From Anisus vortex (Eukaryota > Mollusca > Gastropoda > Planorbidae), in assembly GCA_949126835.1 (NCBI GenBank), contig OX421499.1, positions 25,160,990 to 25,224,989 of the forward strand: 64,000 nt of DNA, written 5' to 3'. The first letter of the stretch is position 1. Every line of letters begins with the position of its first letter. Below the pieces are notes generated by a model. The model worked only from the letters and a program-made list of their open reading frames with translations. It was not told where the DNA came from and made no database searches. The position numbers were made by a program, and so were the translations under genes. Of this stretch, positions 1 to 21,253 are shown in pieces.

Positions 1-1160
1 TGAGAACAATTCAGAAATGCAGTCTGAGCATGCTTCTGCTAGATCATTTGTCTCCAATTGTTACGGCTAGACCATTAGTCTTCAATTGTTATGGCTAGAC
101 CATTTAGTCTCCAATTGTTATGGCTAGACCATTTAGTCTCCAATTGTTATGGCTAGACCATTTAGTCTCCAATTGTTATGGCTAGACCATTAGTCTCAAA
201 CTGTTATGGCTAGACAATTAGTCTCCAACTGTTATGGCTAGACCATTAGTCTCCAACTGTTATGGCTTGACCATTAGTCTCCAACTGTTATGGCTAGACC
301 ATTAGTCTCCAACTGTTATGGCTAGACCATTTAGTCTCCAATTGTTATGGCTAGACCATCAGTCTCCAACTGTTATGGCTAGACCATTAGTCTCCAACTG
401 TTATGGATAGACCATTAGTCTCCAACTGTTATGGCTAGACCATTAGTCTCCAACTGTTATGGCTAGACCATTAGTCTCCAACTGTTATGGCTAGACCATT
501 AGTCTCCAACTGTTATGGCTAGACCATTAGTCTCCAACTGTTATGGCTAGACCATTTAGTCTCCAATTGTTATGGCTAGACCATCAGTCTCCAACTTTTA
601 TGGCTAGACCATTAGTCTCCAACTGTTATGGTTAGACCATTTAGTCTCCAATTGTTATGGCTAGACCATTTAGTCTCCAATTGTTATGGCTAGACCATTT
701 AGTCTCCAATTGTTATGGCTAGACCATTAGTATCGAACTGTTATGGCTAGACCATTAGTCTCCAACTGTTATGGCTAGACCATTAGTCTCCAACGGTTAT
801 GGCTAGACCATTAGTCTCCAACTGTTATGGCTAGACCATTTAGTCTCCAATTGTTTTGGCTAGACCATTAGTCTCTAACTGTTATGGCTAGACCATTAGT
901 CTCCAATTGTTATGGTTAGACCATTAAGTCTCCAATTGTTATGGCTAGACCATTAGTCTTCAATTGTTATGGCTATACCATTAGTCTTCAATTGTTGTGG
1001 CTAGACCATTAGTCTTCGATTGTTATGGCTAGACCATTAAGTCTCTAGTTGTTATGGCTAGACAATTAGTCTTCAATTGTTATGGCTAGACCACTAGTCT
1101 TCAATTGTTATGGCTAGACCATTAGTCTTCATTTGTTATGGCTAGACCATTTGTCTCCAA
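1..1160. repeat. 28-bp minisatellite array (about 40 copies)
   Basis: A head-to-tail tandem array fills the left edge of the window and probably continues outside it. The unit is 28 bp and reads TAGTCTCCAACTGTTATGGC followed by TAGACCAT. A 29-bp variant carries an extra T (CATTTAG) and usually CAATTG in place of CAACTG, and the two variants occur in runs. Divergence is low in the centre and higher towards the right end, where CTTCAATTG units dominate. A few more units lie at 1706-1800 on the far side of an inserted element. No ORF or gene is associated. Confidence 0.97.
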
Positions 1161-1161
1161 T

Positions 1162-1705
1162 AGAGCGTTTGCAATAGGCGGAGCTTAAGTTTTTTAGTGA
1201 CAAAATTTGTAAATAGAAGCCAATTGAGGAACAAATATGGTGAAGTTGTTTCTTTATCATTCCAAATTAGGCTATCCACCTAAAAAAAAGGAGGTAAATA
1301 GTAGTAGATCATCTTCCTAGTACAAGAGAAAGCCTGACATGGTATTTTTCCAACGATTTTCAACATTTTATGCCCAATTTATTCTCTTCATATCCGACCG
1401 GTATGTGTTGCAATTGAATTCATTTTATTTACATTATTGATGTCATTGCGAGTAATTGTAATCGTTCGGTACAACATTAATTATATGTATTCCCCTATTT
1501 AATAGGCTCACATCGTCTATGATCTATGTCTATGACAATAATAGGCCTAATACAGCTTAAATCTTAATAAGACTTAAAACACAAAACATCATTTAAAAAA
1601 AAGCTCAAGCCTATATGAAACTTTATTAATACAGCGGCCATTGTACACCACTACACAAAGTAAACAAAAATCACAAGCCTTTTGTCACGTGATTGCAAAC
1701 GCCCT
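1162..1705. mobile_element. 544-bp inverted-repeat element (MITE-like) inside the minisatellite
   Basis: The minisatellite is interrupted by non-repetitive DNA whose ends are inverted repeats: left AGAGCGTTTGCAAT, right ATTGCAAACGCCCT, that is 14 bp with one mismatch. The flanking units read CCA-AT before and AT-TGTTATGG after, so comparison with an intact unit (CCAATTGTTATGG) gives a 2-bp AT target duplication. No transposase reading frame is visible, so it is non-autonomous. The superfamily cannot be assigned. Confidence 0.75.
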
Positions 1706-1800
1706 ATTGTTATGGCTAGACCATTAGTCTTCAATTGTTATGGCTAGACCATTTGTCTACAATTGTTACAGCTAGACCATTAGTCTCCAATTGTTATTGC
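1706..1800. repeat. Distal units of the 28-bp minisatellite
   Basis: About three degenerate copies of the 28-bp unit (ending near GTCTCCAATTGTTATTGC) continue the array on the right side of the inserted element. They mark the original right end of the array. Confidence 0.85.
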
Positions 1801-2185
1801 AAGACTGAAGGCAATATTAAGCTGGAAGCCTCATCTGGCATATTTTGCGAACAAATATATATATTTATATAGGCTAACAAGTCCAAAAGGTTTTGCTTGA
1901 CTTAATTATTTTTAGCTAAAGCTAAGTATGACAATACTCTGTATCCCAAAATGAATGATGGGGAAAATAGTGTACAAAAAGTGCTTTTGTTGTGCCATGA
2001 AATGCTAGATACTGCTAATTAAATAGATCTGCACCTTCTTTTTCATTTGTTCTCAATGAGTTTTTACTTTGTGAATTTACTAAATACCAAACAAAACATT
2101 TAAAATGTAACCTCTTGTTATTTTAATTAAATTAAAATAGGAATATTTATTGGTGATTCTTAAACATTAAGTATTAAATACATTA

Positions 2186-2417
2186 GTAGTTCCCAAACTT
2201 TTTCCACTCACTGCGCCCCTTTTGAGTTAAGGTTTCCCATGGGAGCCCTTCCTTAAGTCCAATTCTGAGATATTGCTATTCACTGCAAGTTGACTCAAAA
2301 ATTTTTATTCAAACATTTTATGTAATTATGATATCATATTCAATATTAAGCTTCGCCCATGTAAAGGACACCTTAGTTCCCGAGGGCATACAGTCATACA
2401 TGTTGAGAACCACTGAA
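2186..2417. mobile_element. Probable non-autonomous hAT-type remnant
   Basis: The left side reads TAGTTCCCAAACTTTTTCC and the right side GTTGAGAACCACTGA. These are imperfect inverted repeats of the kind CAGTGGTTCTCAAC, which is typical of many hAT-derived non-autonomous elements. The interior has no ORF. Target duplications are not clear, so the ends are approximate. Confidence 0.5.
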
Positions 2418-3428
2418 ATAAGTCATTGTGATATATTAAATAGTATTTTTCTCTATATTTTTACAATGCACAGCTGACTGATACACACACTGTTTACATT
2501 TACTTCCCTTTGAAACATTAAATTTGTATTCAATTTAAATATAGGGTAAATTCAATTTGTGCATACAATTACTTCCCTTTGATTTGAAATACTTTTTTTC
2601 ATTGTATGCTTGACTTGTGCAGATTTCATTTTATAAGAAGAACCTGTGTATAACTTACTTCAACTTTGGCAGCAGGAAATATTTTACCTCTTTTTTAACC
2701 TTGAAGTTTTTTTTACTTTTAACCTTGTTGTTTATAAGCTGAACAAATTATTATTTTTCTTTGTTTAAAAATATTATGAATTTACCCTTTTAATAACAAC
2801 TAATTGTCGAGGTTACCGTAATTAATCTAAACATGTCAATAATCTGACTTTTTTTCATGACAAAAATGAAACCTTTTTTAAAATCTTTACTGCTTTATTT
2901 TAAAGGGGCAAATTTTATTTGTTGGGGTAAGAGAGGCAAAGTGTTTACATTTTTTTCATTTTTTTATCCTATGTATGTATTTTGTAAGTATTTATCTTAC
3001 AAATATTATGAAGTATTGTGCTGTGTCTTGTTACAGTTCAAAAATGTAAAATTTTATCTGCATTACACTGTCCCTTTTTTTTAAATTTTAATGCAGCTTA
3101 TTATGCTGTATTGGGGTTATCTATGTTCAAGGAATGAAAATATCTGTTGTTTTTTTCCATATATTTTAAATGTATAGTGTCACAAATTAAATATTTTTTA
3201 ATGAAAGGTTGAAGCAGTCCAATTTTGGTCAGCTTCTTGAATGGTTTTATCAGTATTATCAATTGTAGAGAAATATCTTGTACACAATGATAAGTTTTTT
3301 TTTAGAAAGGAATGGGAATGTGAATAATTAGGCTGATTTTTGTTTTGTTGTTTTAAAAAAAAAATCTTTATATTGTGGTTAACGAAACATTTTTTATGTT
3401 ATATGAAATGATGGTCATTCATATAGTG

Positions 3429-3542
3429 CATCTCTCCATGCTGTCTTGGGGTTTCATTTATGGTGGCATATCTCCATGCTGTCACGAGGTTTCATTTATG
3501 GTGGCATATCTCCATGCTGTCACAGGGTTTCATTTATGGGTT
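3429..3542. repeat. 38-bp tandem repeat, three copies
   Basis: Three consecutive copies of a 38-bp unit (core CATATCTCCATGCTGTCAC, then a GGTTTCATTTATGGTGG half) lie in otherwise unannotated DNA. The first copy differs at a few positions. A short open frame crossing it has no other support as a gene. Confidence 0.85.
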
Positions 3543-5004
3543 TCACTAAGGATGGTATTTTTTTTTAATGTCTTTTCATCAATGTTTTTTGTCTATATTT
3601 ATTATTGAAGCCATTTTCCTGTTCTATGATTGTTGAGTGCCACACCTATGCATTTCTTAGTTTATTTGATGTGTGAGAAATGACATCATTCTTTCATGAT
3701 TACAACTATGAAATGTATAATAACAGCATAATGGGCATTGTTTGCTAATGTACGAGTCAATATTAGTTTTTTTAGGAGACTGATTTGTTAGAAATTATAC
3801 ACATATATGTTATATATTTGCTTCCAACAGTTCACTTAAAATATCATATGGTATAAGGTGCATAAAACTCAATAGAAAATGTATCCCAGGCCAATTTCCT
3901 TGGTAAAATTTAATTCTTATGTGAAACGAGATACATACAACTAGGTTGGTGCTGCACTTTCTAATTGTGGCTATCCAGCCCCACTCAGTAAGCAGTTGCT
4001 TTTTTATTTTGACTTATTTTGGATCAGCTTGAGATAGCCAACATATTTTCTTCTACTGCTTCCAGACCTGTCCTACAAACTAGTAACCTGGTCTACATAT
4101 TTATATTATAAAACTTTCATTATTAATTCTTCCATTATTCATTAAACAATCAACAATCACATACATTTAAATATGATGTATGTACCACTGTGATAAAATG
4201 AACATTCCACTGACAGATCTAAGTTTAAATTTCTTCCAAATTTGTGATTTTCATTTGGATTTTCCCCGATGAATGTTGACAGTTTTCTCACTTCATTTTT
4301 TTTACACCATATATGGTATTCATTTGAATTGGTAAGGAAGTCAGCAAAACTGACTTCTCACTAGAAGCTAAATAATGTGGAAAAAATAGGAATCAAGGTA
4401 GGGTAGTTTTTAAAATAGATTTTAAATGATTGTATTTTAATGTTGAAAGTTGAACATGAAATCTTCAGACTTTCTTTTAGAAATTACTTTTAAAATATAT
4501 TTTAATGCAGCTATTTTCTGAATAAAGTAAAAAAAAAAAGTTCTGCGGATAAAATTATGTATCATATTTTTTTAATTAAAATATATTTTAAATGTTTAAA
4601 AGTTTAACAAGTATTGATTTATAATCAATGCATCTGCAAATTTTTATTGCAATTGGTTTAAGTAATGAAAATTTGTAGGCCTACTATTGGGGTACTATTT
4701 TCATTTTTGATTATTAACAGAACTATTGGTGTAATTTTGCCCAACTTTTGGCCTTATTACTTTTAGATTTTTTTTGCACCAATTTATAGAAATGTGTGGT
4801 ATCCGTTTTTCATAAAAAATCCTAAAACTAAATCTTTTTTTTGCCTACTTCAGTACCATCACATATATGTAGGTTTATTACCTAGGTGCCATTAAAGGAT
4901 GTTAATACATTTTGAATATTAGATTTGCATCATAAACTGAGATTGTAAATGGTATTAATCTTAGCATTCAATGCAAAAATAAACTATTTGCTCCATAAGT
5001 TTTG

Positions 5005-7656
5005 TTTTTAATACAATGTCTTTATTTGTACTGTTGATTAGCTATTTATGAAGAAATTCCACAAGTAACATAATTTTCACAAGAGTTTATTCAAACTGAT
5101 ATTTCCCCATAAGTTCACGTACATACACACAAAAAAATGAATTTGAATCAAAACAATGAACTACTCAGCTAACACGTACAGTTACAATAAATAGCTAGCA
5201 GTAAAACAAAATGTTCAATTTCACATTCCTTTTTTCTATAGCCGCCTAATCAATTTCATAATTTTTTCTGTAAAATGAAACTAATTTACATCATTGTCAT
5301 TATGCATATTGTTTTTTAGAGACGTATTTAATATCAACAAAATACAGAATCTCTCAAATATTTTTGTCAATTATTAGAAAGATGTCCATCTTTTGATTTA
5401 GTTTACGTGTAATACCAAGAAAAAAATAGACAACTTATATCATGCTCAGTTAAAAAACAAATACTAAATATCCAGCTTTCAAGATTTATCTTACACTCTT
5501 CATTTGATAAAAATCTGGTCTAAATTTATAACCAAAATTGATTTACAGATAACGTTTTTAAATGCCGAATGTTTACAAGTACTTCCAAACTAATTATGAA
5601 TTTAATCAAGTCTCTATAAAAAGAAAATCTGTTCAACTCTCAATCAAATATTGCACTTTAAAATTTAAAAAAAATAATTCTTTTCACTCCTGTGTAAGCC
5701 CATTTAATGTTCAGTTGAAATGTTTGAAACATTTTCAGTATTCATCTAGACTACAATTTTAACTTTTCTGGCACTTGAGTGCAAACACTAACTTCAAATT
5801 AAAAAAATTTACCCATTTAAAAAAAAAAACTGTTGAAAAAATTTCTGTTGTATACTCCGCTTATAAAAATGTATTATATCATTATTATCATAAATATACA
5901 CTGGCAGTTAGTAGATAAAGAAGAACAGTTTTTTTTTTCAATAAAGAGACAACTGAACACTAAACGGGTCTGTCAACATTCATCACAACAATATATGAGC
6001 ACAACACAATGACTATATCTGTTCAGATGATGTCATGAAATAAAAGGAGACAAAACCATGAGAGAAAACAGAAATCACAGCGATAAACAGAAATGCATGG
6101 TCCTAAAATAAAATGAAACAAAAAATAAAAACACAGTGTCTCATCACTTCAGAATATAATAATGTCATACAAAATGAATTCAATAAATTGCTGGGAATGA
6201 CTTTTAAATTAAAGCAATATGTTCTCCTTAAAATACATAATTTATAATTATAGATTTGTGTGTCATTCTAACCTTTTGCTTTTTAAATAAATACAATAAA
6301 AATATTAATAATTTGTTTTATTATTCTAAATTATGGCAACTTCTATATATTCAAACTTGTTTAGGTTAAAGTCAACCGCTTTCATGTAAAGCTGATTCAG
6401 TCATTTGAAAAAGTTTCAATAACTTATCAAACTACAAAACAAAATCCAATGTTATTTGTTTACGCCTAGACAAGTTATGAGAAGAGAAAACCAACTATTA
6501 CAAGACTCGGGTTAACAGACATTTCTTGTTGTTGTCATGATCAGAGGAAACCCTAACCACACCCACATTTTACTTTCAGTAGATTTTGCCCAATAAATGT
6601 TTTGATATTAAAACAGAAAAAAAAAAAAAACTCCAACTGTGGAATTCATGAAATGGTCATAAACAATGTAGGAGGCAAAGCATGCACACATGTAAAAGTT
6701 AACATGAGAGTAGTAAGTGTGGAGGGGTGGGAACAGGGTGGCTGAGACTTGAGTCCACCAGCACCACCTGCTTCCCCCAGACACACCAGAGTCAATGTAC
6801 AAGCAATATGAACATGAAGGAAATGTTTACATCTCATATTAATACACAACGTGTAGAATAGAATGACTACAAACAGAAGAGCCAAATATTAGAGAACAAT
6901 CAGGTTTGAATTTGGTCTTTTAAATTATTATTTACCCATTCTCCTCTTTTTTTTCCCCCTCAAAACTTGACATCAATATCTTACTTGACAGGTCTAGCTA
7001 AACTTGACATATCTAGCTAAACAAACTTTTTTTTGTTTACCTAGAAAGCAATAAATCAAATATTAATGAAAGAATAAAATAATAAACATTAATTCAAACA
7101 AGTGCATTTCCCTTCATTTGTCTATAAAAAGTTATGAAAAAATAAAACAAGTTAAAAAAAATTAATAATAAACTTTTGAGCTAGCAGTGCATAAAAATAG
7201 CCTTGATTTTATCATTGCTTTTTCTTTCATATACTTTCTATACATTGTGTGGTTTGCAAAGTCCTTGTAGTTGTAAAGTTAACAAAAAATTTTTTTTTTA
7301 TTTTGTCTATATCTTACAAGTAATCAATGCTTCCAGCTTTATAAGCTTACATAAAACCAAACATGCCATGAAATATTTCTGAGAATTTAAGACTCCAGTC
7401 TATAATTCACACACCTAAAATGGTATTATTTTTTTTATCATGTATCGTTTTTATAAAATGGTATTATTTTTTATCATGTGTGGAGACAGCATTGAATAAG
7501 ACACACAAAAAAATAATGTTTTAGTCATACTGAAAAAATAAAAAAAACACCAGCAGTTGCCTGGCTTGATGAAGTTTCCCCGTCACAGCTGACTCTCCTC
7601 ACAGTTCAGTTACAAACACTCGCTGCTGGCCACATGTTGGTCGAACGGCAACCTTC
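5005..7656 (-). other. Possible long 3' UTR and 3' flank of Rab2
   Basis: The 2.65 kb downstream of the Rab2 stop codon has no coding exon of another gene on either strand. On the minus strand an AATAAA hexamer lies at 5021-5026, which could end a long 3' UTR near 5005. Nearer hexamers also exist (for example around 7298), so the true transcript end is unknown. The region is AT-rich with scattered poly-A and poly-T runs. Confidence 0.35.
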
Positions 7657-17178
<9,522 letters not shown>

Positions 17179-17223
17179 GTTTTATATTGAAATTTTACTT
17201 TCCGTGATGATGTCAACTAAACT

Positions 17224-17231
17224 TGACGTCA
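17224..17231. promoter_or_regulatory. Palindromic CRE-like site TGACGTCA upstream of Rab2
   Basis: The full 8-bp CRE/ATF consensus TGACGTCA lies 46 bp upstream of the Rab2 start codon, with an ETS-like ACATCCGGTT just beyond it on the minus strand. Position and palindromy fit a proximal promoter element of Rab2, though the transcription start is not known. Confidence 0.5.
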
Positions 17232-19084
17232 CAAACTGAACCGGATGTAGTTAAAATGCTTAATCAAAATGTTTTTTTTTATTGTAAATATAGGTACCGA
17301 AAAAAATAAGCTGCTTTATTTAGGCTATGGCTATGGCTTTATGGGGTCCAGTGGTTTAAAAAAGATGATTTTTTTTTTTTGCAACTGTATACTACTATCA
17401 AATTTTAATGACTTTCTGAATATAAGTTCCCATATTTTAGGAAAAGAAACCATCCTAAACCTAAAAATAATTTTTCTAGTTCTTCTTCTTCATATTAGGT
17501 ACTGTAACATGGTCACTGTGGTGACCGTTTAAGGTGGCGTTAGGCCAGAAGAAAAAGTCCACAATTTAACTACATATAAAATTGTATAACATACAAACAA
17601 TAATTACAAACAGATGACGTAGTTTCATTTAAGGTCATTAGTACAACCCTTCAGTGAAGATTTGAAAGCCGGTACAGAGGGGGCAGTGATGGAGGCTTGG
17701 TCCATTTATTTAATAATAGGCTATGCATGCATTCATAAAAATTGTTGTGCTGCAATTATCGCACACGTCACACGACCAGCCGTAGGCCTACGTGCTCATG
17801 ACTTAAATTACACGGGACGAATTTCTATTGATGATCATCTATAACTAAAAACTAAAGCCATTTTTTTTTCTTAGGTAGGCTATTTAAACTCTTTACTTGG
17901 GTGGAAAGTAAACACGTATTAGGTATTATAATAGCCTTTATTAAATTTGAATTAGGCCTACCCATACCCGTATTTTTCAATTTTTGTTTTTATTGTAATT
18001 TGTTTGCATTAATAAAAATATTATGAATAAAAAATGCACTGTACAATAAGAATAAGTATAAGTATGATAGTTTTAGATTAAATTTTGGACATCGACATTG
18101 AAGATTATTAGCCTATAATAGGCTATATAGGCCTAATTATAGTTGCTTATGTTTCAATTCTGCTTTCCCTCTACAGCCTTTTTTTTATACTTGATTACAG
18201 TTTTAAGCTGCATTTAAGTAAGCGTTACAACCAATAGATAAGCTTAAGGCCTAAATGTGTAAATAAAAAATGATTTTACTTTTCGTAAAATATATAAATA
18301 TTTAAGTTTTTTATTTTCCCGGGAATGTAAAGTAAGGTTTTCTCCCCTGTATAGCAATGACCAATGAAATAGTCGAAAACATATCAAACAAAAACTTTTA
18401 GTTTTAAGATTTTAGGTTAGTTCCAGTTCCACACCGCCAGTAGTCTCTCACAAGGTTGTATAAAACGTTTATGATAATTTATTATTTTTAACGATGATAT
18501 TTTCTACTTGAAATTATATGTGCATTGCTAAAAAATCTACCTAATAAATCAAATCATAAATTGTTGTAACCTCTTCATTAAATAGTAAATTTCAAAATTC
18601 TTGGCTCGAATCTCAGATCTCATCTCCCTCAAACTCATTGACTCGCTCAACTGAACTCACCGTTTCTGATTCTGTGTTAGGCTATGGTACTGTGTTAACG
18701 CGGAAACAATTTCAAATTTTGATACAATAATTATTGTAATAATCAATATATTGCTCATATTGGACCATGCCATTAGAATTAAAAAGAATTAGACTATTAC
18801 TGTATTAGGCCTACTTACTATTACTGAGTATTAGACTCTAGATCATTAGATCATTAGAATGATTAGCAGATTAGATTAGTAGAGGCTAAAAGCTAAGCTA
18901 AATTAGGTATTAGGCTAAGCCGCTAATCATTAAGATTAAGATATACATTTGACTTGACCGAGGCGCTAGTTACCCGCTAGTATTAGTATTAAGTAGTAGT
19001 AGTAGGCCTATTAATTAGTAGCTAGATCTATTATTAGTATTAATTAGCAAGCATAGTTAAGTTAAGTAGTTTAAAATTAAATTG

Positions 19085-19312
19085 GTTACTTATATAAAAT
19101 TGGTTACTTATATAGCGCTTCTATCCATGCTATTTTAGCATGCTCAGTGCGCTCTGTAAACACAATGCTGCCTGCTGGCGCAAATATGTTTACAGGCCCA
19201 AAACTCCTGCAGGGCTACAGGGATCCGCCGATGGCAGGGCTAGAACCCGCGACGTGTCAGTTGGTTTTTGGTTGACAGTCCGGTGAACTAACCGCTGGAC
19301 CAGCCGGCTTCA
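19085..19312 (-). mobile_element. tRNA-derived SINE, family C
   Basis: On the minus strand it opens with a tRNA-like head (GCCGGCTGGTCCAGCGGTTA, then a B-box-like GGGTTCTAGCCC) and ends with AGCGCTATATAAGTAACC. This end motif is common in SINEs and LINEs that share 3' tails. It differs in sequence from families A and B. Confidence 0.75.
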
Positions 19313-19914
19313 CCTAGTTTAGCCAGTTTAGGCCTAGACTGCCTAAGACCAGGGAGGGTAGCTTACTAATTTTTATTAACTAAATCATTTTATTTAACAT
19401 CATTTTATTAAGTACCTAGGCCTAAGAAAGTTTAGTAAAGAAAAGACACTTTTAACTTTACTTTAGATTTATAATAAAGTAGGCCTACTTTAGTTTAGAC
19501 TAAAACTAAATGTCAAAATGCCTAAACTAAAGTCTTAGATAAAGTGATTTAAAGTGTCTTAAGACTTAGACAAGTCTTAGTAACACTTCACTCAAAGTTA
19601 CTATGTTAAAATTACTAATAATTACTAATAATTAATAATGAGTAGGCCTAATGACATATGACTTAGGCTAATTCATACTAATTGTCATTGCCTCTTCTAG
19701 ACTTATGATCAATAATCAATCTAATCATAATCCTAATTAAAATCATCCTAATGAATGGTTGGCTACTAATTACTAATTAGGCTATACTAATGATAATTAA
19801 TAATTATCTAACTTATTTTTGTCTTTTTGAGTAGGCTAAAGACTACTTTTTACTCCTTGTCTCAAAAGACAGACATTGAAATATAAAGTAATAAAGTAAA
19901 AATTATTCCTTTGT

Positions 19915-20235
19915 TATATATATATATGTATACAATATATACAAGCTAAATTGCCCGGCATCCCCTGTGGAAGGACTATCCCCGTAGATGAGAATTGAAC
20001 ACCCCTCTTCTTTCGTGCGTCTTAAATATCATTATATTTATTAGATTTTACTTACTGAAAACATTTTAGGAAAGGTTAAGTCCTGAAATTATTTACAATC
20101 TTTATTTTTAAAGTTATATTAATGGGGCGTAGAAAAGAAAAAGAAAGGTATCAGTGGGGAATCAAACCAAGGTCATCGGCACAGCAGTTGAAGACACTAA
20201 CCTCTAACCACTACGCTAGGGCAGACAGATTTTAT
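19915..20235 (-). mobile_element. SINE family B copy, minus orientation
   Basis: Reading the minus strand gives a tRNA-like head (TAGCGTAGTGGTTAGAGG ... GGTTTGATTCCCCAC), then CTACGGGGATAGTCC, then the 3' end GGATGCCGGGCAATTTAGC and a TATATA run. It shares the 3' end with the copy at 41208-41700, which fixes the tail of this family. Confidence 0.7.
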
Positions 20236-20693
20236 TAAATAGGTTTAAAAAGCTTTAACAGCATAGTTACACATATAGGCATATATCTATTTTTTTAATA
20301 TATAGGCCTAGCAAACACTCAACTCTCTCTATATTATGTCTGAAAAATACTTGAAACATATAAAAGGTTCAATAATATTGTGAAAATCAAAAATGTACAA
20401 TTTATATGTCATATATAATATATAATACTATAAATATACGATTAAATATGACATAATTTTGTTTTCATTCCTTGTTGGTACTCCTTAGCCTTTGTTTATT
20501 GTAGAGATTACCAAGTAAGCCTACTTTTCCACCCTCCATTTTGCAATAGTCTTTAGTGTTGTAATTAAAGGCAGATGGACATTTTGACTTAGGCTTCTGT
20601 TTATTTAAATTATAAATATTTATAGTCATAGTTATTCATAATTATTTTCATTTTATTCCAATATCAGTCAGTGACTCAGTGAGTTTAAGTTTG

Positions 20694-20930
20694 TGGGGCA
20701 TGATGGCCATATAACAGCAAGTTTGGCCAGTGTACCAAAGGTACTGGATTCCAATTTTGGTGAAGGCTAGGATTTATTCCTTGATCTGTATGGTGTCTAT
20801 GAGTCTACCAGCACTAATGAGTGTCTGACATTAGTTGAGACAAAATAAAGTTGGCTGGGCATTATGCTGGCCACACTCCCCACGTATGCTGTGGATCAGT
20901 TTGGTCTGATTGGATTACTTTAGCTAATTA
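20694..20930 (+). mobile_element. Diverged SINE family A copy upstream of Aurora-1
   Basis: Old copy recognised by GGGGCATGATGGCC at the head, the middle GTCTATGAGTCTACC and the signature GGCTGGGCATTATGCTGGCC. It lies about 300 bp upstream of the first coding exon of Aurora-1. Confidence 0.75.
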
Positions 20931-21253
20931 TTGCATAGTGCTGAACTCAGTTTAAGCTGCTTTTTAATAAAGTTTATTACCTCTATCTTGGTGTCGTTTA
21001 GAACCTTATTTTAACACATGTGATATGTGTTTAAGACAATTCAAATTTTTTGGCACAAACTTAGCCATGCATATTGATGGACTTTCAGATTAACACAATA
21101 GCAGTGCAGGGTTCAAATGGGTTAGGAAAAAAATGATTTCATTTTTCAGTTATGGTAACACTGAAAACCATTTTTGCATCAAACTTTTTTACTTAGGTAT
21201 TAATAATGGTGTGTTTTTTGTATTGATTATCAGGGCTACAAAAGTATATCAGT

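Larger units (their letters stand above)
1801..5004. other. AT-rich intergenic DNA without a recognisable gene
   Basis: This stretch holds only short open frames with no recognisable domain, plus long T and A runs. It contains a probable hAT-type remnant and a three-copy tandem repeat, listed separately. No exon of a conserved gene was recognised on either strand. It may include the 3' flank of Rab2 (which ends somewhere to its right) or of an unseen gene. Confidence 0.6.
17233..21230. other. Divergent intergenic region between Rab2 and Aurora-1
   Basis: About 4 kb separates the Rab2 start (minus) from the first coding exon of Aurora-1 (plus). It is very AT-rich and full of TAGGCCTA-type words. 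It contains two SINEs in minus orientation (19085-19312 and 19915-20235) and a diverged plus SINE at 20694. The Aurora-1 promoter and at least one 5' UTR exon should be here, because an acceptor (ATTATCAG) at 21231 precedes the start codon. A CCAAT word at 18360-18366 is one promoter candidate. No other coding exon was recognised. Confidence 0.6.

Noticed and set aside
1..1160. CRISPR-like regular spacing at the left edge
   Set aside because: The repeats are directly adjacent 28-bp units without unique spacers, in a eukaryotic genome; it is a minisatellite.
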